Assembly (NCBI GenBank): GCA_947247005.1
Contig: OX365952.1
Coordinates: 2,750,501 to 2,814,500 of the forward strand
Direction: 5' to 3'
Source of the DNA: Spisula solida
Taxonomy: Eukaryota; Mollusca; Bivalvia; Venerida; Mactridae
Length of the DNA: 64,000 nucleotides
The notes beneath the pieces were generated by a model. That model ran no database searches. It was not told the DNA's origin and worked only from the letters and a program-made list of their open reading frames with translations. How positions within the stretch are numbered: position 1 is the stretch's first letter; every line of letters begins with the position of its first letter. Shown here piece after piece: positions 49,432-60,402 of the stretch. The translations under genes and the position numbers were made by a program.

Positions 49432-50075
49432 AGAGGGCCCAAAGGGCCCTAGGTCGCTCACCTGTCGAACTTGACCTAGATTTTGTTGAGATGATCATTC
49501 TGACCAAGTTTCATATAGATAAGGCCAATATTGTGACCTCTAGTGACTACACAAGGTTTTTATATGATTTGACCTAATGACCTAGTTTTTGACCCCAGAT
49601 AAACCAATATCGAACTTGACCTAGATATTGTTGACATGATCATTGTGACCAGGTTTCATAAAAATAAGGTCAAAATTGTGACCTCTAGTGACTACACAAG
49701 GTTTTTCTATGATTTGACCTTGTGACCTAGTTGTTGGCCCTAGATGCCTCAATATCGAACGTGACCTAGATTTTGTTGTGATGATCATTGTGACCAAGTG
49801 TCATAAAGATTTGGTCAAAATTGTGACCTCTAGTAACTACACAAGGTTTTTCTATGATTTGACCTTGTGACCTAGTTTTTGACCTCAGATGACCCAATAT
49901 CGAACTTGGCCTAGATTTTGTTGAGATGATCATTGTGATTAAGTTTCATACAGATTAGGCCAAAATTGTGACCTCTAGTGTCTACACAAGCAAATGGTTG
50001 ACGGACGGACGGACGGACGACGGACGAAGAGTGATCACAAAAGCTCACTCTGTCACTTTGTGACAGGTGAGCTAA
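49432..50075. mobile_element. Pearl/CvE-like element with 145-bp repeats and Helitron-like end
   Basis: The left side has the hairpin AGGGCCC-AAA-GGGCCCT (49434-49450) and GGTCGCTCACCTG. The core is tandem 145-bp units starting at TCGAAC (49465, 49610, 49755, 49900), about 3.6 copies. An (ACGG)n tract follows (about 50000-50027). The right end is a hairpin (50043-50072, stem CTCAC/GTGAG with TGTCAC/GTGACA) running straight into CTAA. Core repeats plus ACGG tract are the described layout of pearl/CvE-type bivalve elements, and hairpin plus CTRR is a Helitron 3' mark. Assignment is by architecture. Confidence 0.65.
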
Positions 50076-50821
50076 AAATGGAACAGATAATACATGGAAA
50101 CGACATTTATGAAGTAATAAAACCAAAAATATGAAAATATAAGAATGATTTAACAAAATATCCTTTATGTACTCAATCTCTTTTTCAATTTTGTTTGTAC
50201 TTTTGCTTAAATTTAATTACTGTTTTAATTATAAAACAAATTGTAATAATATAATTGAACGAAACTCGACCAATTTATTGATAAATGTCTTATTTATGAA
50301 AAACGAGAAGAACAAGTATAGGTCACCAGGTTAATTTTGGCTTAACATTTGAAAATCCATGGTGGGCGGGGGTAAATGCTACACTCAATTCTGTATTTTT
50401 GATGTAGACACTACAAATTATTATCTTTTTTACTTAGTTTTGAACTCCAGATGACTTAATTTCCTAGATTTATTAGAAATGATCAGTACTCCCTAGTTTT
50501 GATAGGATCCCGTTAACATTGTGACCATTAATTTGATGCAATGGTGTATTTTGAATATAATATAATATAATGTTTGACTAGTACCTAGCTAGAAAAATGA
50601 TATTATACGAGCCTGTATGGTTTTCTACCTGTATGCGAGTATAGATATATATTGTACTGTACAGAAATATGTTCAATAAAAATGTTTTCATTATATACTT
50701 ATTTATTTGTTTAGTTCACATGTAGAGCTACACATTTTATTGCGCAAATATTAAAATTAGAAGAATTTCCATTATTGTTTAATTACCTGACTTGAATAAA
50801 AATATGAGTAAAATTTGTATA
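50076..50821. other. Unassigned AT-rich DNA
   Basis: Nothing recognisable beyond short A/T-rich simple sequence such as AATATAATATAATATAATG near 50555. Confidence 0.4.
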
Positions 50822-50823
50822 TA

Positions 50824-51200
50824 CGAGGGCCATTCAAAAAAAAGTTTTACTATCTATCATAGGATTTTCATAAAATTAGGTAGAAATAATGTTCTATCAT
50901 AAACAAATTAAATCCATATGGTAATAAAGAAAGAAATATGTACTATTCTAAAATATGGTATTTATAGCAACGCAAGATTGAGCACACGGGGCAACCCGTC
51001 GATTTGTCCTGTCAAAAATTTGTGTTGATAGCTTTGTGCCATCAATTTCTGTTCAAAGAAGGAAAACCTATCAATAATATCTGTGTGTGTCCTTTGATAC
51101 TATGCAGTTATACGTTTAAAATTATAACGTCGTGTTCATAACCGTTACGGAGATGTTGGTATTCTTATTCATCCTATTTTGTTCAGTTTAGTCCGGCATG
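50824..51200 (+). mobile_element. Possible 5' end of a mariner-like element
   Basis: TATACGAGGGCCATTCAAAA then AAAAGTTTTAC is typical of mariner left termini with flanking TA (50822-50823). The matching right terminus is not found downstream, so the copy is truncated or the similarity is fortuitous. No transposase is seen. Confidence 0.4.
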
Positions 51201-51525
51201 GTACATAGATGATAATCAGAATGGGGTTGGTGACAGAGTTGTATCTAGTGTATTATGCGCTATGGGTACAATCTATAGAACAAGTTCCTAGCTTAATGGT
51301 CAGGCCGATTTCAATGAAACTTTGGAATTTGGAGTTGTACATGAAATGTATTTACAGTGTATTTACGTGATAAATAAATAATTTATACGATATAATTGCA
51401 ATATGATTATGAAATTATTTTGTATTTCCTTTTATGATGAGACAAGACTTCTTTTACTCAAGTACCGAATGACTTGTGTGTGTTTTTTATCATGCAACTG
51501 CCATGGTAACTGCCTGATAACACAT

Positions 51526-51554
51526 GACCTGAGAACAGTATGTGTTCTCAGGTC
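51526..51554. repeat. Perfect 12-bp hairpin
   Basis: GACCTGAGAACA (51526-51537) pairs perfectly with TGTTCTCAGGTC (51543-51554) around GTATG. A third half-copy, CCTGAGAACA, follows at about 51571. Confidence 0.8.
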
Positions 51555-51689
51555 AATAGGCTGCTAGTAGCCTGAGAACACTTTTTGGCTCCGCCCACAA
51601 ATCACGGACTATTTTCCCATTTCTCATTCCGTCTAAAATTGACCTACATATTATTGAAAACTACAAAAATATACATTTCATAGCTAATA

Positions 51690-52301
51690 TTTATTCAAAG
51701 TTTAGTTTACAACCAACATCAGCAATATTTCTTCGCCATGTAGGGCTACGCTAGTGTATTTTTTCTTGAATTCATACGGGTCATCTTCGGATCAATCGTT
51801 TGGGAAAGGCCCTGAAAAATACAATAAACACACATAAATCCACTGGCATAGGATCATCAAAGATAAATAAACATAAAGAGTATGCATAGACAACGGTTCC
51901 ACATCAAATACACTGGACAAAATGCAATTTTGAACTCATTTGAAGACTCGATACGATGCGCATACAAAATCATTGAAAATGAAAAAAGTCGGAAATTTTT
52001 GGCGAATCTTAAGACTAAGTGGGTCAGTTAAATCATTGTTAGATTCAGTGTACATACGGTTCATACATAGGTAAAACATAAAAAATATACTAGGCTCTTC
52101 AACAAGATCAATGTCTTACCATATTCTATTTCCATCGATTTTCCAAGCATTGAGGTCTCCTACTGCCTTTCTCCACCCACCAACTTGACTAAGACGAGTA
52201 AGCTTGTATAAACTGTTCATTCTTGAAGTTATTTCCCCCGTCCGGAATTCAATTTTGCACTGACAGTTACCGCAAAAAACCCAGTGTTTCACATAGTCCA
52301 T
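51690..52301 (-). CDS. Putative two-exon small gene, unknown product
   Basis: Exon 1 (52301-52120) opens with ATG and encodes 60 codons plus two bases. It has a CGNCQC cysteine cluster near residues 10-15, then a basic stretch and a VGGWRKAVGDLNAWKI segment. It ends at ATG|GTAAGA, a strong donor. After a 308-bp intron, TTGTATTTTTCAG|G at 51812 is a strong acceptor. The joined frame continues nine codons to TGA (51783-51781), for 70 residues. AATAAA follows at 51695-51690. Unspliced, the frame stops one codon past the donor. I do not recognise the family; it could also be the end of a longer gene or a repeat-borne exon. Confidence 0.35.
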
Positions 52302-52698
52302 GTTTATATTTATTCCAAGGCATTGTTAAGAATAACAGAAGGATTTATGACGTAGTAAACGACCTTGTTCACACACGTACGTCATTGATGATTCATTAAA
52401 AAAACTTTATAAATTCATGAGCGAAATTTTATTCTACTATTATGACACAATGTAGTTATTTGGTAATACCATTTACTAAGATTTCCCTTTCTGAATATAT
52501 AATTGAAATGTTTTATTTTTTAATATTTCTTTTGTTAAGCAGCGTAGAATTGAGAACTATTTTGTTTCGCGGAAGCACATTGAATTGTGTTAATCGGCGG
52601 GTTTATTGGATCTACTAAAACCCACAACTCGGTTGTAACTTTAAAAAATGAGGAATTACGCCCCTTACTTGTTCCGTGGTGCTGGTTGCATGATAAAT

Positions 52699-52840
52699 AG
52701 AAACTCGGGTCACTGTCCGGATCGAACAATGTTATCAGACTCGGCAATATCGTCCGGGGTTACTCGCCAAAGGCTCGCCACCCGGACGATATCACCTCGC
52801 CTGATAACATTGTTCTCACCGGACAGTGACCCGAGTTTCT
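52699..52840. mobile_element. 142-bp near-perfect fold-back hairpin
   Basis: Nested perfect stems: 52699-52720 with 52819-52840 (22 bp, AGAAACTCGGGTCACTGTCC...), 52724-52738 with 52801-52815 (GAACAATGTTATCAG), and ATATCGTCCGG with CCGGACGATAT nearer the centre. Small symmetrical bulges separate them. It is more GC-rich than its surroundings. Overlapping open frames on both strands are products of the symmetry. Confidence 0.9.
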
Positions 52841-52942
52841 CTATGTAGCTGTTTGTAATACTTGTGTTTATTCTATGTTTGGCATTGTGTCTTGTACTTG
52901 TAGTATATGCCTTTTCCTTAGTATGCGCTCTTTGTATACCGT

Positions 52943-52990
52943 TGGTACTCTGCTGATTCAGTGCAGCTTACCCTGTCTGATTTATTACCC
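52943..52990 (+). repeat. Family R terminal fragment
   Basis: CTGCTGATTCAGTGCAGCTT then ACCCTGTCTGATTTATTA, the family terminus in plus orientation with a TTATTA tail. Confidence 0.5.
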
Positions 52991-53079
52991 TCGTTAAAAA
53001 TATATACACATTTAACAGGTTTTGTCCATTGATGCCGCTACTCCAAATCTCTTTTGTGGCATGTTACACGCGTACTAAA

Positions 53080-53470
53080 ATTGTTAAACAGTTGCCAGTT
53101 GAATACTCTTTAAATTTTATTGCGACAAAACCAACATTGTTAGAACATTTGCCGACATTAAAGTTAATGTTACAACAAGATGCACTAGTGTGTTTATTAG
53201 GGCAAAAAGAAACAACACGTGGGTAAAGCGTTGCTGCAATGAATATGAAAGCCTCTGAAATGTTTCACGTGTGCAACAGACGGACCAATTACTCACGACT
53301 TATCTAACAATAACTACATTGTAATATAGTGTTCCTATATACGCCTCAACTAACCCATCCGGGCAATGCAGAGGGAACACCGACCAGAGTTAAATGGTAC
53401 AAAATCCTGCTTAGTGAGATAAGGGTTGATATGTATTATCACCGGATATATTAACTTGATAAAATCACAT
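53080..53470 (+). repeat. Family G dispersed repeat, copy 3
   Basis: Matches 57675-58140 from CAGTTGCCAGTTGAATACTC through CAACTAACCCATCCGGGC and again at TTATCACCGGATATATTAAC. It lacks the SINE that splits the copy at 57.98 kb, so it preserves the empty site. Confidence 0.75.
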
Positions 53471-53749
53471 TCGGTCACCACTTAAATGCAAACTCACGTT
53501 GCACAAGCAACCATTTATTTGATGCATTTTTATCACATACCAACTGGTGGCCTTCACAAACAGAAACAAGTAGTTTGGAGACAATTAGGATCTTGAATGT
53601 CATATTGCAACGCGTGAAAAAAGGTGAATGCCTTCGTGAAAATTTAAATACGTCTTTTAAGTACTGCAGTGATATGGAAAATATCTATGGTTACAAAACT
53701 TATGTTTGTTCCCCTATATACAATATAAATACATATAAATAAAATAATC

Positions 53750-54245
53750 ATGAACATAGAAACACGACATACGACAGGTACCTGTCGTTACAAAGCGGCG
53801 GACGACAATCTATAATAGAACATAGTATAGTCCCATTGTCGCACCATGTTTTGCAAAAATGATACAGAAAAAACTGAATATCGTTGTATTTCTTCGATTT
53901 CTTTAAAAACACGCGTGAGACTGTCATGTATTTGGAGCGTGTTGGTTTGTATAATGTTGTTCGTGATTTTGCATGAAAGCCGATGGTTGACACTTGCACG
54001 ACACATTTACGACAGTATGCGATATGGAGTATCGAATGTACCTGACATCTCTTTTTGAATATCGCGTTCAATGTCGACTTTCGATTTAAGTACGACACAC
54101 GACACTATAACAAATACTATACGACACACATCATTCAATGAGACACCTCGACTGTCTACAGCGCGACAATTGAAGCAATCCAGACTTCAGGGATATTTGT
54201 TGTTAATCTTATAATTTATATTACAGTTGCTATTCTATACTAGAC
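53750..54245 (-). repeat. Dispersed 0.5-kb repeat, family H, minus copy
   Basis: Reverse complement of 35510-36010: AAGCAATCCAGACTTCAGGG, CATTCAATGAGAC and ATTCTATACTAGACC. The overlapping 116-codon minus frame (53748-54098) begins at GTG and is not conserved in the other copy, so it is not called as a gene. Confidence 0.65.
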
Positions 54246-54509
54246 CGGTTTGCTGAAACCCCAGTAGCTGTCTTAACAGTCTTACTATGCATTAACATCA
54301 TTAGATTGCATCTTCCAGTCTCATTCTTGATATCATGAAATTATTTCATCTGACAAAAACCACTTACTTGCATGACGGTAGCAGTACATGATCAATTAGT
54401 TATTGTCATATGTCTCGATAAAGATAATCTATTGTGTGAAGCCACCGTGTGATCATTTATTTATGATAGTTACGAAACTTCTCAATAGCAGTTGGCTTAT
54501 AATGTTTTT

Positions 54510-54595
54510 TTTAGTATAATACCATATTTATATAGCACTTTTATCATGTTATTACACGTTCAAAAGTGCTTTACAATCACATTTAAGACATCGAT
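54510..54595 (-). mobile_element. SINE/L2-type tail fragment
   Basis: Read on the minus strand, AAAGCACTTTTGAACG then AAAAGTGCTATATAAATATGG has the stem-and-tail form seen at the end of the SINE at 28.5 kb. No tRNA-like head is found. Confidence 0.5.
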
Positions 54596-54717
54596 AAAAC
54601 AATTTGAAATAGATATACGCATGCGAACATAACAACAAATGTTATACAGTTGAAAGTTTAAGGAATAAATATGCATTTGCAGCAGACAACTTGTAATTAA
54701 AACAAATATAAGCAATA

Positions 54718-57515
54718 AATGCTTTAAATCCGACTAGCTTCGTATGCTATATGGCCTGTCCACACGCGCATTACTCCACCAGCCGTTATATATTATGCAT
54801 TAAAGTCAATGCCAGCGATTTGTCTGAGTAGTGTTATTGAAACAATGATTGGGATTAATCTAACATATGATATGCGCACGGACTGCAAAATAATTTAGAT
54901 AGCAAAATCAAACGTAACCTCATAGATAGGATAAGTTCACGTTTTGTATTATACTATGTTCTTTAGCACGGAGATAAAACAAGCACATGATAAGGATTGG
55001 ACTAGACAGGGTCTAAACAATTCAAAACACTTGACTGAGAAATGATTCTGGTATTAAAATTTAATTTCTAGAATTTCCAGAGGAAACTGTGTAATAGTCG
55101 GAATGGGGAACTTTTAGTGCTGTAGATATTCGGTATGTCGTTTTAAATACTAATATACAAGCCTCATCGTATTTGTGTATTTTTATGTATCAAAGAACAT
55201 CGGTTTACGCTTAAGGCGGATAGTTTCACATAATTATATCTACCAAGACTACTAACTCCATGTATGTCATCATTTGCCCCTAGTCACATATATATACCAA
55301 GACTATTACCTCCATGAATGTCATCATCTGCCCCTAATCACATGTATCTACCAATACTATCACCTCAATGTATGTCATCATCTGCCCCTAGTCACATATA
55401 TCTACCAAGACTATCACCTCAATGTATGTCATCATCTGTCCATAGTACATATATCTACCAAGACTATCACCTCCATGTATGTCATCGTCTGCCCCTAGTA
55501 CATATATCTACCAAGACTATCACCTCAATGTATGTTATCATCTGTCCCTAGTACATATATCTACCAAGACTATCACCTCAATGTATGTTATCATCTGTCC
55601 CTAGTACATATATCTACCAAGACTATAACCTCAATGTATGTCATCATCTGTCCCCTGTACATATATCTACCAAGACTATCACCTCAATGTATGTTATCAT
55701 CTGTCCCTAGTACATATATCTACCAAGACTATCACCTCAATGTATGTTATCATCTGCCCCTAGTCACATATATCTACCAAGACTATCACCTCCATGTATG
55801 TTATCATCTGCCCCTAGTACATATATCTACCAAGACTATCACCTCAATGTATGTTATCATCTGTCCCTAGTACATATATCTACCAAGACTATCACCTCAA
55901 TGTATGTTATCATCTGTCCCTAGTACATATATCTACCAAGACTATCACCTCAATGTATGTCATCATCTGCCCCCAGTACATATATCTACCAAGACTATCA
56001 CCTCAATGTATGTTATCATCTGCCCCCAGTCACATATATCTACCAAGACTATCACCTCAATGTATGTTATCATCTGCCCCCAGTCACATATATCTACCAA
56101 GACTATCACCTCAATGTATGTTATCATCTGCCCCTAGTACATATATCTACCAAGACTATCACCTCAATGTATGTTATCATCTGCCCCTAGTACATATATC
56201 TACCAAGACTATCACCTCAATGTATGTTATCATCTGCCCCTAGTACATATATCTACCAAGACTATCACCTCCATGTATGTCATCATCTGCCCCTAGTACA
56301 TATATCTACCAAGACTATCACCTCCATGTATGTCATCATCTGCCCCTAGTCACATATATCTACCAAGACTATCACCTCAATGTATGTTATCATCTGCCCC
56401 TAGTCACATATATCTACCAAGACTATCACCTCGATGTATGTTATCATCTGCCCCTAGTCACATATATCTACCAAGACTATCACCTCGATGTATGTTATCA
56501 TCTGCCCCTAGTCACATATATCTACCAAGACTATCACCTCAATGTATGTTATCATCTGCCCCTAGTCACATATATCTACCAAGACTATCACCTCAATGTA
56601 TGTTATCATCTGCCCCTAGTACATATATCTACCAAGACTATCACCTCAATGTATGTTATCATCTGCCCCTAGTACATATATCTACCAAGACTATCACCTC
56701 AATGTATGTTATCATCTGCCCCTAGTACATATATCTACCAAGACTATCACCTCAATGTATGTTATCATCTGCCCCTAGTACATATATCTACCAAGACTAT
56801 CACCTCAATGTATGTTATCATCTGCCCCTAGTACATATATCTACCAAGACTATCACCTCAATGTATGTTATCATCTGCCCCCAGTACATATATCTACCAA
56901 GACTATCACCTCAATGTATGTTATCATCTGCCCCTAGTCACATATATCTACCAAGACTATCACCTCAATGTATGTTATCATCTGCCCCCAGTAACGCACA
57001 GCACGACACATCAAGCTGCATCAGTGTCATCGAACCCTAAGATACCAATCGCAAAGATAACCGTATTTGATTAAGAAAACTAAGTCGATGCTTTACATCA
57101 TAGGGACATGCTGTCATATTTCACATGCAATGAAGAAAGCGAATTACCCAGGGAGTCTGAGCGTGTCTTAATACGTTATCAACGGGAAAACTTCGCAAAG
57201 TTGAAATATTTGTGAATTGCTTGAACCTACACAAACGTCACCAAATAGGATTATTAAAAGCTGCTTCCCACGATTGGTGTAATATACTATTCGACATGCG
57301 CTGAACCCGGTAAACATATATAATCCGCCATGAATTGTCTTTGGAGATCAACATTGCTTAAACAAGTCTGGAAAACACTTATTATCAAGCGAGCCTTTGT
57401 TTAGATGGGTTTGAAGAGTGTAGATCTCAAAGACAAAGAATGACGGATTCTTTTAATCACAGTACTGCAGTAACCGAGTCAAAACAACGTCATAAATAAC
57501 ACATTTAAGCCGACG
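54718..57515 (+). repeat. Family S copy with second 53/54-bp array
   Basis: Flanks 54718-55230 and 56994-57515 match the copy at 45147-49215 closely, with scattered substitutions and small indels. The same boundary (AATGCTTTAAATCC) is used on the left. Confidence 0.8.
55231..56993. repeat. 53/54-bp satellite array, about 33 units
   Basis: Same unit as 45699-48655 but more homogeneous, mostly the CTCAATGTATGTTATCATCTG form. Runs of 53-bp and 54-bp units alternate in blocks, so all three frames are open over parts of the array. The last unit ends TGCCCCCAGTAACGCACA, as in the other array. Confidence 0.95.
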
Positions 57516-57674
57516 ACGTAACGTGGCGAAAGCTGATGACGACATGCATTTGTTATCACACACGTTGGAAAACATTTTTCCGTGATTTGTTCTCATATGG
57601 AAGATCACGTTTTATGTGATAAATAAACATTTTAAACGATATAATTGCAATATCGTTATAAAATGTCATAGAGA

Positions 57675-58140
57675 TTTTCAGTTGCCAGTTGAATACTCTT
57701 TGAAATTTTATTGTGACAAAACCAACATTGTGAGAACATTTGCCGACATTAAAGTTAATGTTACAACAAGATGAACTAATGTGTTTATTAGGGCAAAAAC
57801 AAACAACACGTGGGCAAAGAGTTACAGCAATGAAGATGAAAGCCTCTGAGAGGTCTAAAATCAATACAAATGTTTCACTTTTGTAACAGACGGACAACTT
57901 CTTGGCTATATTTTGACGAATAATTACATTGTAACACATGGTGTCTATATACACTTCAACTAACCCATCCGAGCAAATAAGGGGGACCCACAGCTCATGT
58001 TTAGAGCGCTTACTGTCTAATCTGGCGCCCTGGGTTCAATTACGGGTGGAGGCACTCATATGCCCTCCAAAGTTCAGCAGAAAACTAACTGGCTACGCTC
58101 GAATATGATTAGTAGGTATTTCTTATCACCGGATTTATTA
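57675..58140 (+). repeat. Family G dispersed repeat, copy 4
   Basis: Matches 53080-53470. It is interrupted at about 57981-58100 by a tRNA-like SINE that is absent from the other copy. The 132-codon minus frame over it (57556-57954) is not conserved. Confidence 0.75.
57981..58100 (+). mobile_element. tRNA-derived SINE fragment
   Basis: The tRNA-like head GGGGACCCACAGCTCATG, TTAGAGCGCTTACTGTC (A-box-like) and CCTGGGTTCAATTACGGG (B-box at about 58031-58042) occupy tRNA-like spacing. Comparison with 53.35-53.44 kb shows it as extra sequence in family G, supporting insertion. Confidence 0.65.
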
Positions 58141-58151
58141 ACTTTTAATTC

Positions 58152-59095
58152 TGTGGTGCAGGAGTCAAGTTATAGATAGTGAGATGCAGGAGTCAAGTTA
58201 TAGAGAGGGTGGTGCAGGAGACAAGTTATAGAGAGTGTGGTGCAGGAGTCAAGTTATAGAGAGTGTGGTGCAGGAGTCAAGTTATAGAGAGTGTGGTGCA
58301 GGAGTCAAGTTATAGAGAGTGTGGTGCAGGAGTCAAGTTATAGAGAGTGTGGCGCAGGAGACAAGTTATAGAGAGTGTGGTGCAGGAGACAAGTTATAGA
58401 GAGTGTGGTACAGGAGACAAGTTATAGAGAGTGTGGTGCAGGAGACAAGTTATAGAGAGTGTGGTGCAGGAGACAAGTTATAGAGAGTGTGGTGCAGGAG
58501 TTTAGTTATAGAGAGTGGGGTGCAGGAGACAAGTTATAGAGAGTGTGGTGCAGGAGTCAAGTTATAGAGAGTGTGGTGCAGGAGTCAAGTTATAGAGAGT
58601 GTGGTGCAGGAGTCAAGTTATAGAGAGTGTGGTGCAGGAGTCAAATTATAGAGAGTGTGGTGCAGGAGTCAAGTTATAGAGAGTGTGGTGCAGGAGTCAA
58701 GTTATAGAGAGTTTGGTGCAGGAGTCAAGTTATAGAGAGTGTGGTGCAGGAGTCAAGTTATAGAGAGTGTGGTGTAGGAGACAAGTTTTAGAGAGTGTGG
58801 TGCAGGATACAAGTTATAGAGAGTGTGGTGCAGGATACAAGTTATAGAGAGTGTGGTGCAGGAGTCAAGTTATAGAGTGTGTGGTGAAGGAGTCAAGTTA
58901 TAGAGAGTGTGGTGCAGGAGTCAAGTTATAGAGAGTGTGGTGCAGGAGTCAAGTTATAGAGAGTGTGGTGCAGGAGTCAAGTTATAGAGAGTGTGGTGCA
59001 GGAGTCAAGTTATAGAGAGTGAGGTGCAGGAGTCAAGTTATAGAGAGTGTGGTGCAGGAGTCAAGTTATAGAGAGTGAGGTGCAGGAGTCAAGCG
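58152..59095. repeat. 28-bp minisatellite, about 33 units
   Basis: Unit GTGTGGTGCAGGAGTCAAGT TATAGAGA. Two main forms, GAGTCAAG and GAGACAAG, occur in runs: GAGAC dominates 58340-58560 and GAGTC the rest. One strand is strongly purine-rich. The period of 28 is not a multiple of three, and no frame runs through it. Confidence 0.95.
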
Positions 59096-59862
59096 ATAAT
59101 TGCTATAAATCATAGTCTGTTGTTTTAAGTTAAGACTTTTAAACGATATTATTTAGCATCAGACTAAAGGTGCAAATTATCTATTTTACAATGTTCAGCA
59201 CTATTTATGGCAGGTGGCGTATGGCGGCCGTAAATATCTCCCCGACATATGATAAGTGTGGTCTGGTGGGTTTTCTAAGCCGGAATTCCTGGTCATGCAT
59301 GTGTCTGAAACGTTATGGATAAAACGGTGCAAGAACTCAGGTGATAAGTGCTATAAACAATAATATGATGTTAATATTTTTTGTATATTTTTATGAAAGA
59401 AAAACACAATGTTTTAAACTGGGAACAGTCAAGAGTGTTTACTTAAACAAGTATTAAATGTGGCCAACTCATGAGTATATGCCTCCTCTAAACCAATCAG
59501 AATGCAGGAATTTACTAAATATGATATGTGTTTGATAGTATGCTAAAATCTGTATAGTGGTGGGAATATTCAGTCTGCAGTATTGTAGTGGTTCAACAAC
59601 GTTCACAGCACAATTATACAAGCACATCATAGTAACTAACTGAAAGAATAATTGCAAGAAGGAAGAAGGAAAGCAATTAGAATTTCACAAAACGCCTTAA
59701 TTAAAACAACTAATTAAAGTACATAGCTATACGAATAATACTCTTAACAAAGTAAGGTACCTTATATCTTGTTATACTAATGTATTACCCTCACATTATG
59801 CAATTTTAGTTACATGAAGTGGGTTATATATCCAATTAAATGTGTTATGTAGTTTCTCTCAG
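59096..59862. other. Unassigned DNA
   Basis: 59200-59330 is more GC-rich than its surroundings, but no exon, RNA or repeat is recognised. Confidence 0.35.
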
Positions 59863-60042
59863 ACAGGACCATTTACATATAAGTGATTCTCTGAGTGGTG
59901 TACCAATCCAATCTGTTGCTGACAAATATCTGAATTGGAATAAAACAATTCAAAATAGACTTCAACAAAATGTCCATCAAGTTCAATTGAAAAAACATCC
60001 AATGATATATAAAGTGTTGTGTATGCAACTGTAAGAAATAAA
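59863..60042 (+). CDS. Possible 3'-terminal exon, unknown product
   Basis: The polypyrimidine acceptor AGTTTCTCTCAG ends at 59862 (an alternative, ACAG, lies four bases on). The open frame then gives about 56 residues to TAA (60032-60034), and AATAAA follows at once (60037-60042). The residues are mixed polar, with no recognised domain (LNWNKTIQNRLQQN near the middle). No upstream exon could be linked. The adjacent SINE could have contributed the AATAAA. Confidence 0.2.
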
Positions 60043-60059
60043 GAGTAAAATGTTTTATT

Positions 60060-60275
60060 GTCATCCTTATTTAGAGAGCCAACCTATCGAACTCATGGGC
60101 ACATAATTTCCAATTTCTATAATTTACTGCCAGGCACCCGGCAGAAACGTGTACGGTGAAACTATTGTTTAACTAATTGGTGCCTCAACAACTCGACATA
60201 TTAGACCGAATCTCATCCGGGATTTGAACGGTCGAGCTTCATGTCTCAAGGCGGATAAATTAACGACTGGACAAC
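60060..60275 (-). mobile_element. tRNA-like SINE, minus orientation
   Basis: On the minus strand a tRNA-like head contains GTTCAAATCCCGGATG (B-box, about 60210-60230) and a GAGACATGAAGCTCGACC arm. The body includes GTCGAGTTGTTGAGGCACC and GCCGGGTGCCTGGCAG, and the end is GACAATAAAACA. Confidence 0.5.
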
Positions 60276-60354
60276 GATATGTGTTATGAGAGCATGCCAT
60301 ATATTCAGATTTGTCTGAAGAGTGGTAATACAGGACTAGGAATAGAAAAGTTGA

Positions 60355-60402
60355 TGTTAACTAATCGGACAGTGAAGGCAGTAGTCAGTAGAAACAGCTG
60401 TA
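60355..60402 (-). repeat. Family R terminal fragment
   Basis: AACTAATCGGACAGTGAAGG then CAGTAGTCAGTAGAAACAGC; diverged terminal copy. Confidence 0.45.

Noticed and set aside
49911..50156. Minus-strand frame reading through the ACGG tract
   Set aside because: The SSVVRPSVRQ-type stretch is a translation of the microsatellite in the pearl-like element, a common artefact.
53748..54098. 116-codon minus-strand frame
   Set aside because: Begins at GTG and lies in dispersed family H; the equivalent frame in the 35.6-kb copy shows no protein-level conservation.
57556..57954. 132-codon minus-strand frame
   Set aside because: Overlaps family G; the copies at 36.7 and 53.1 kb do not keep the frame.
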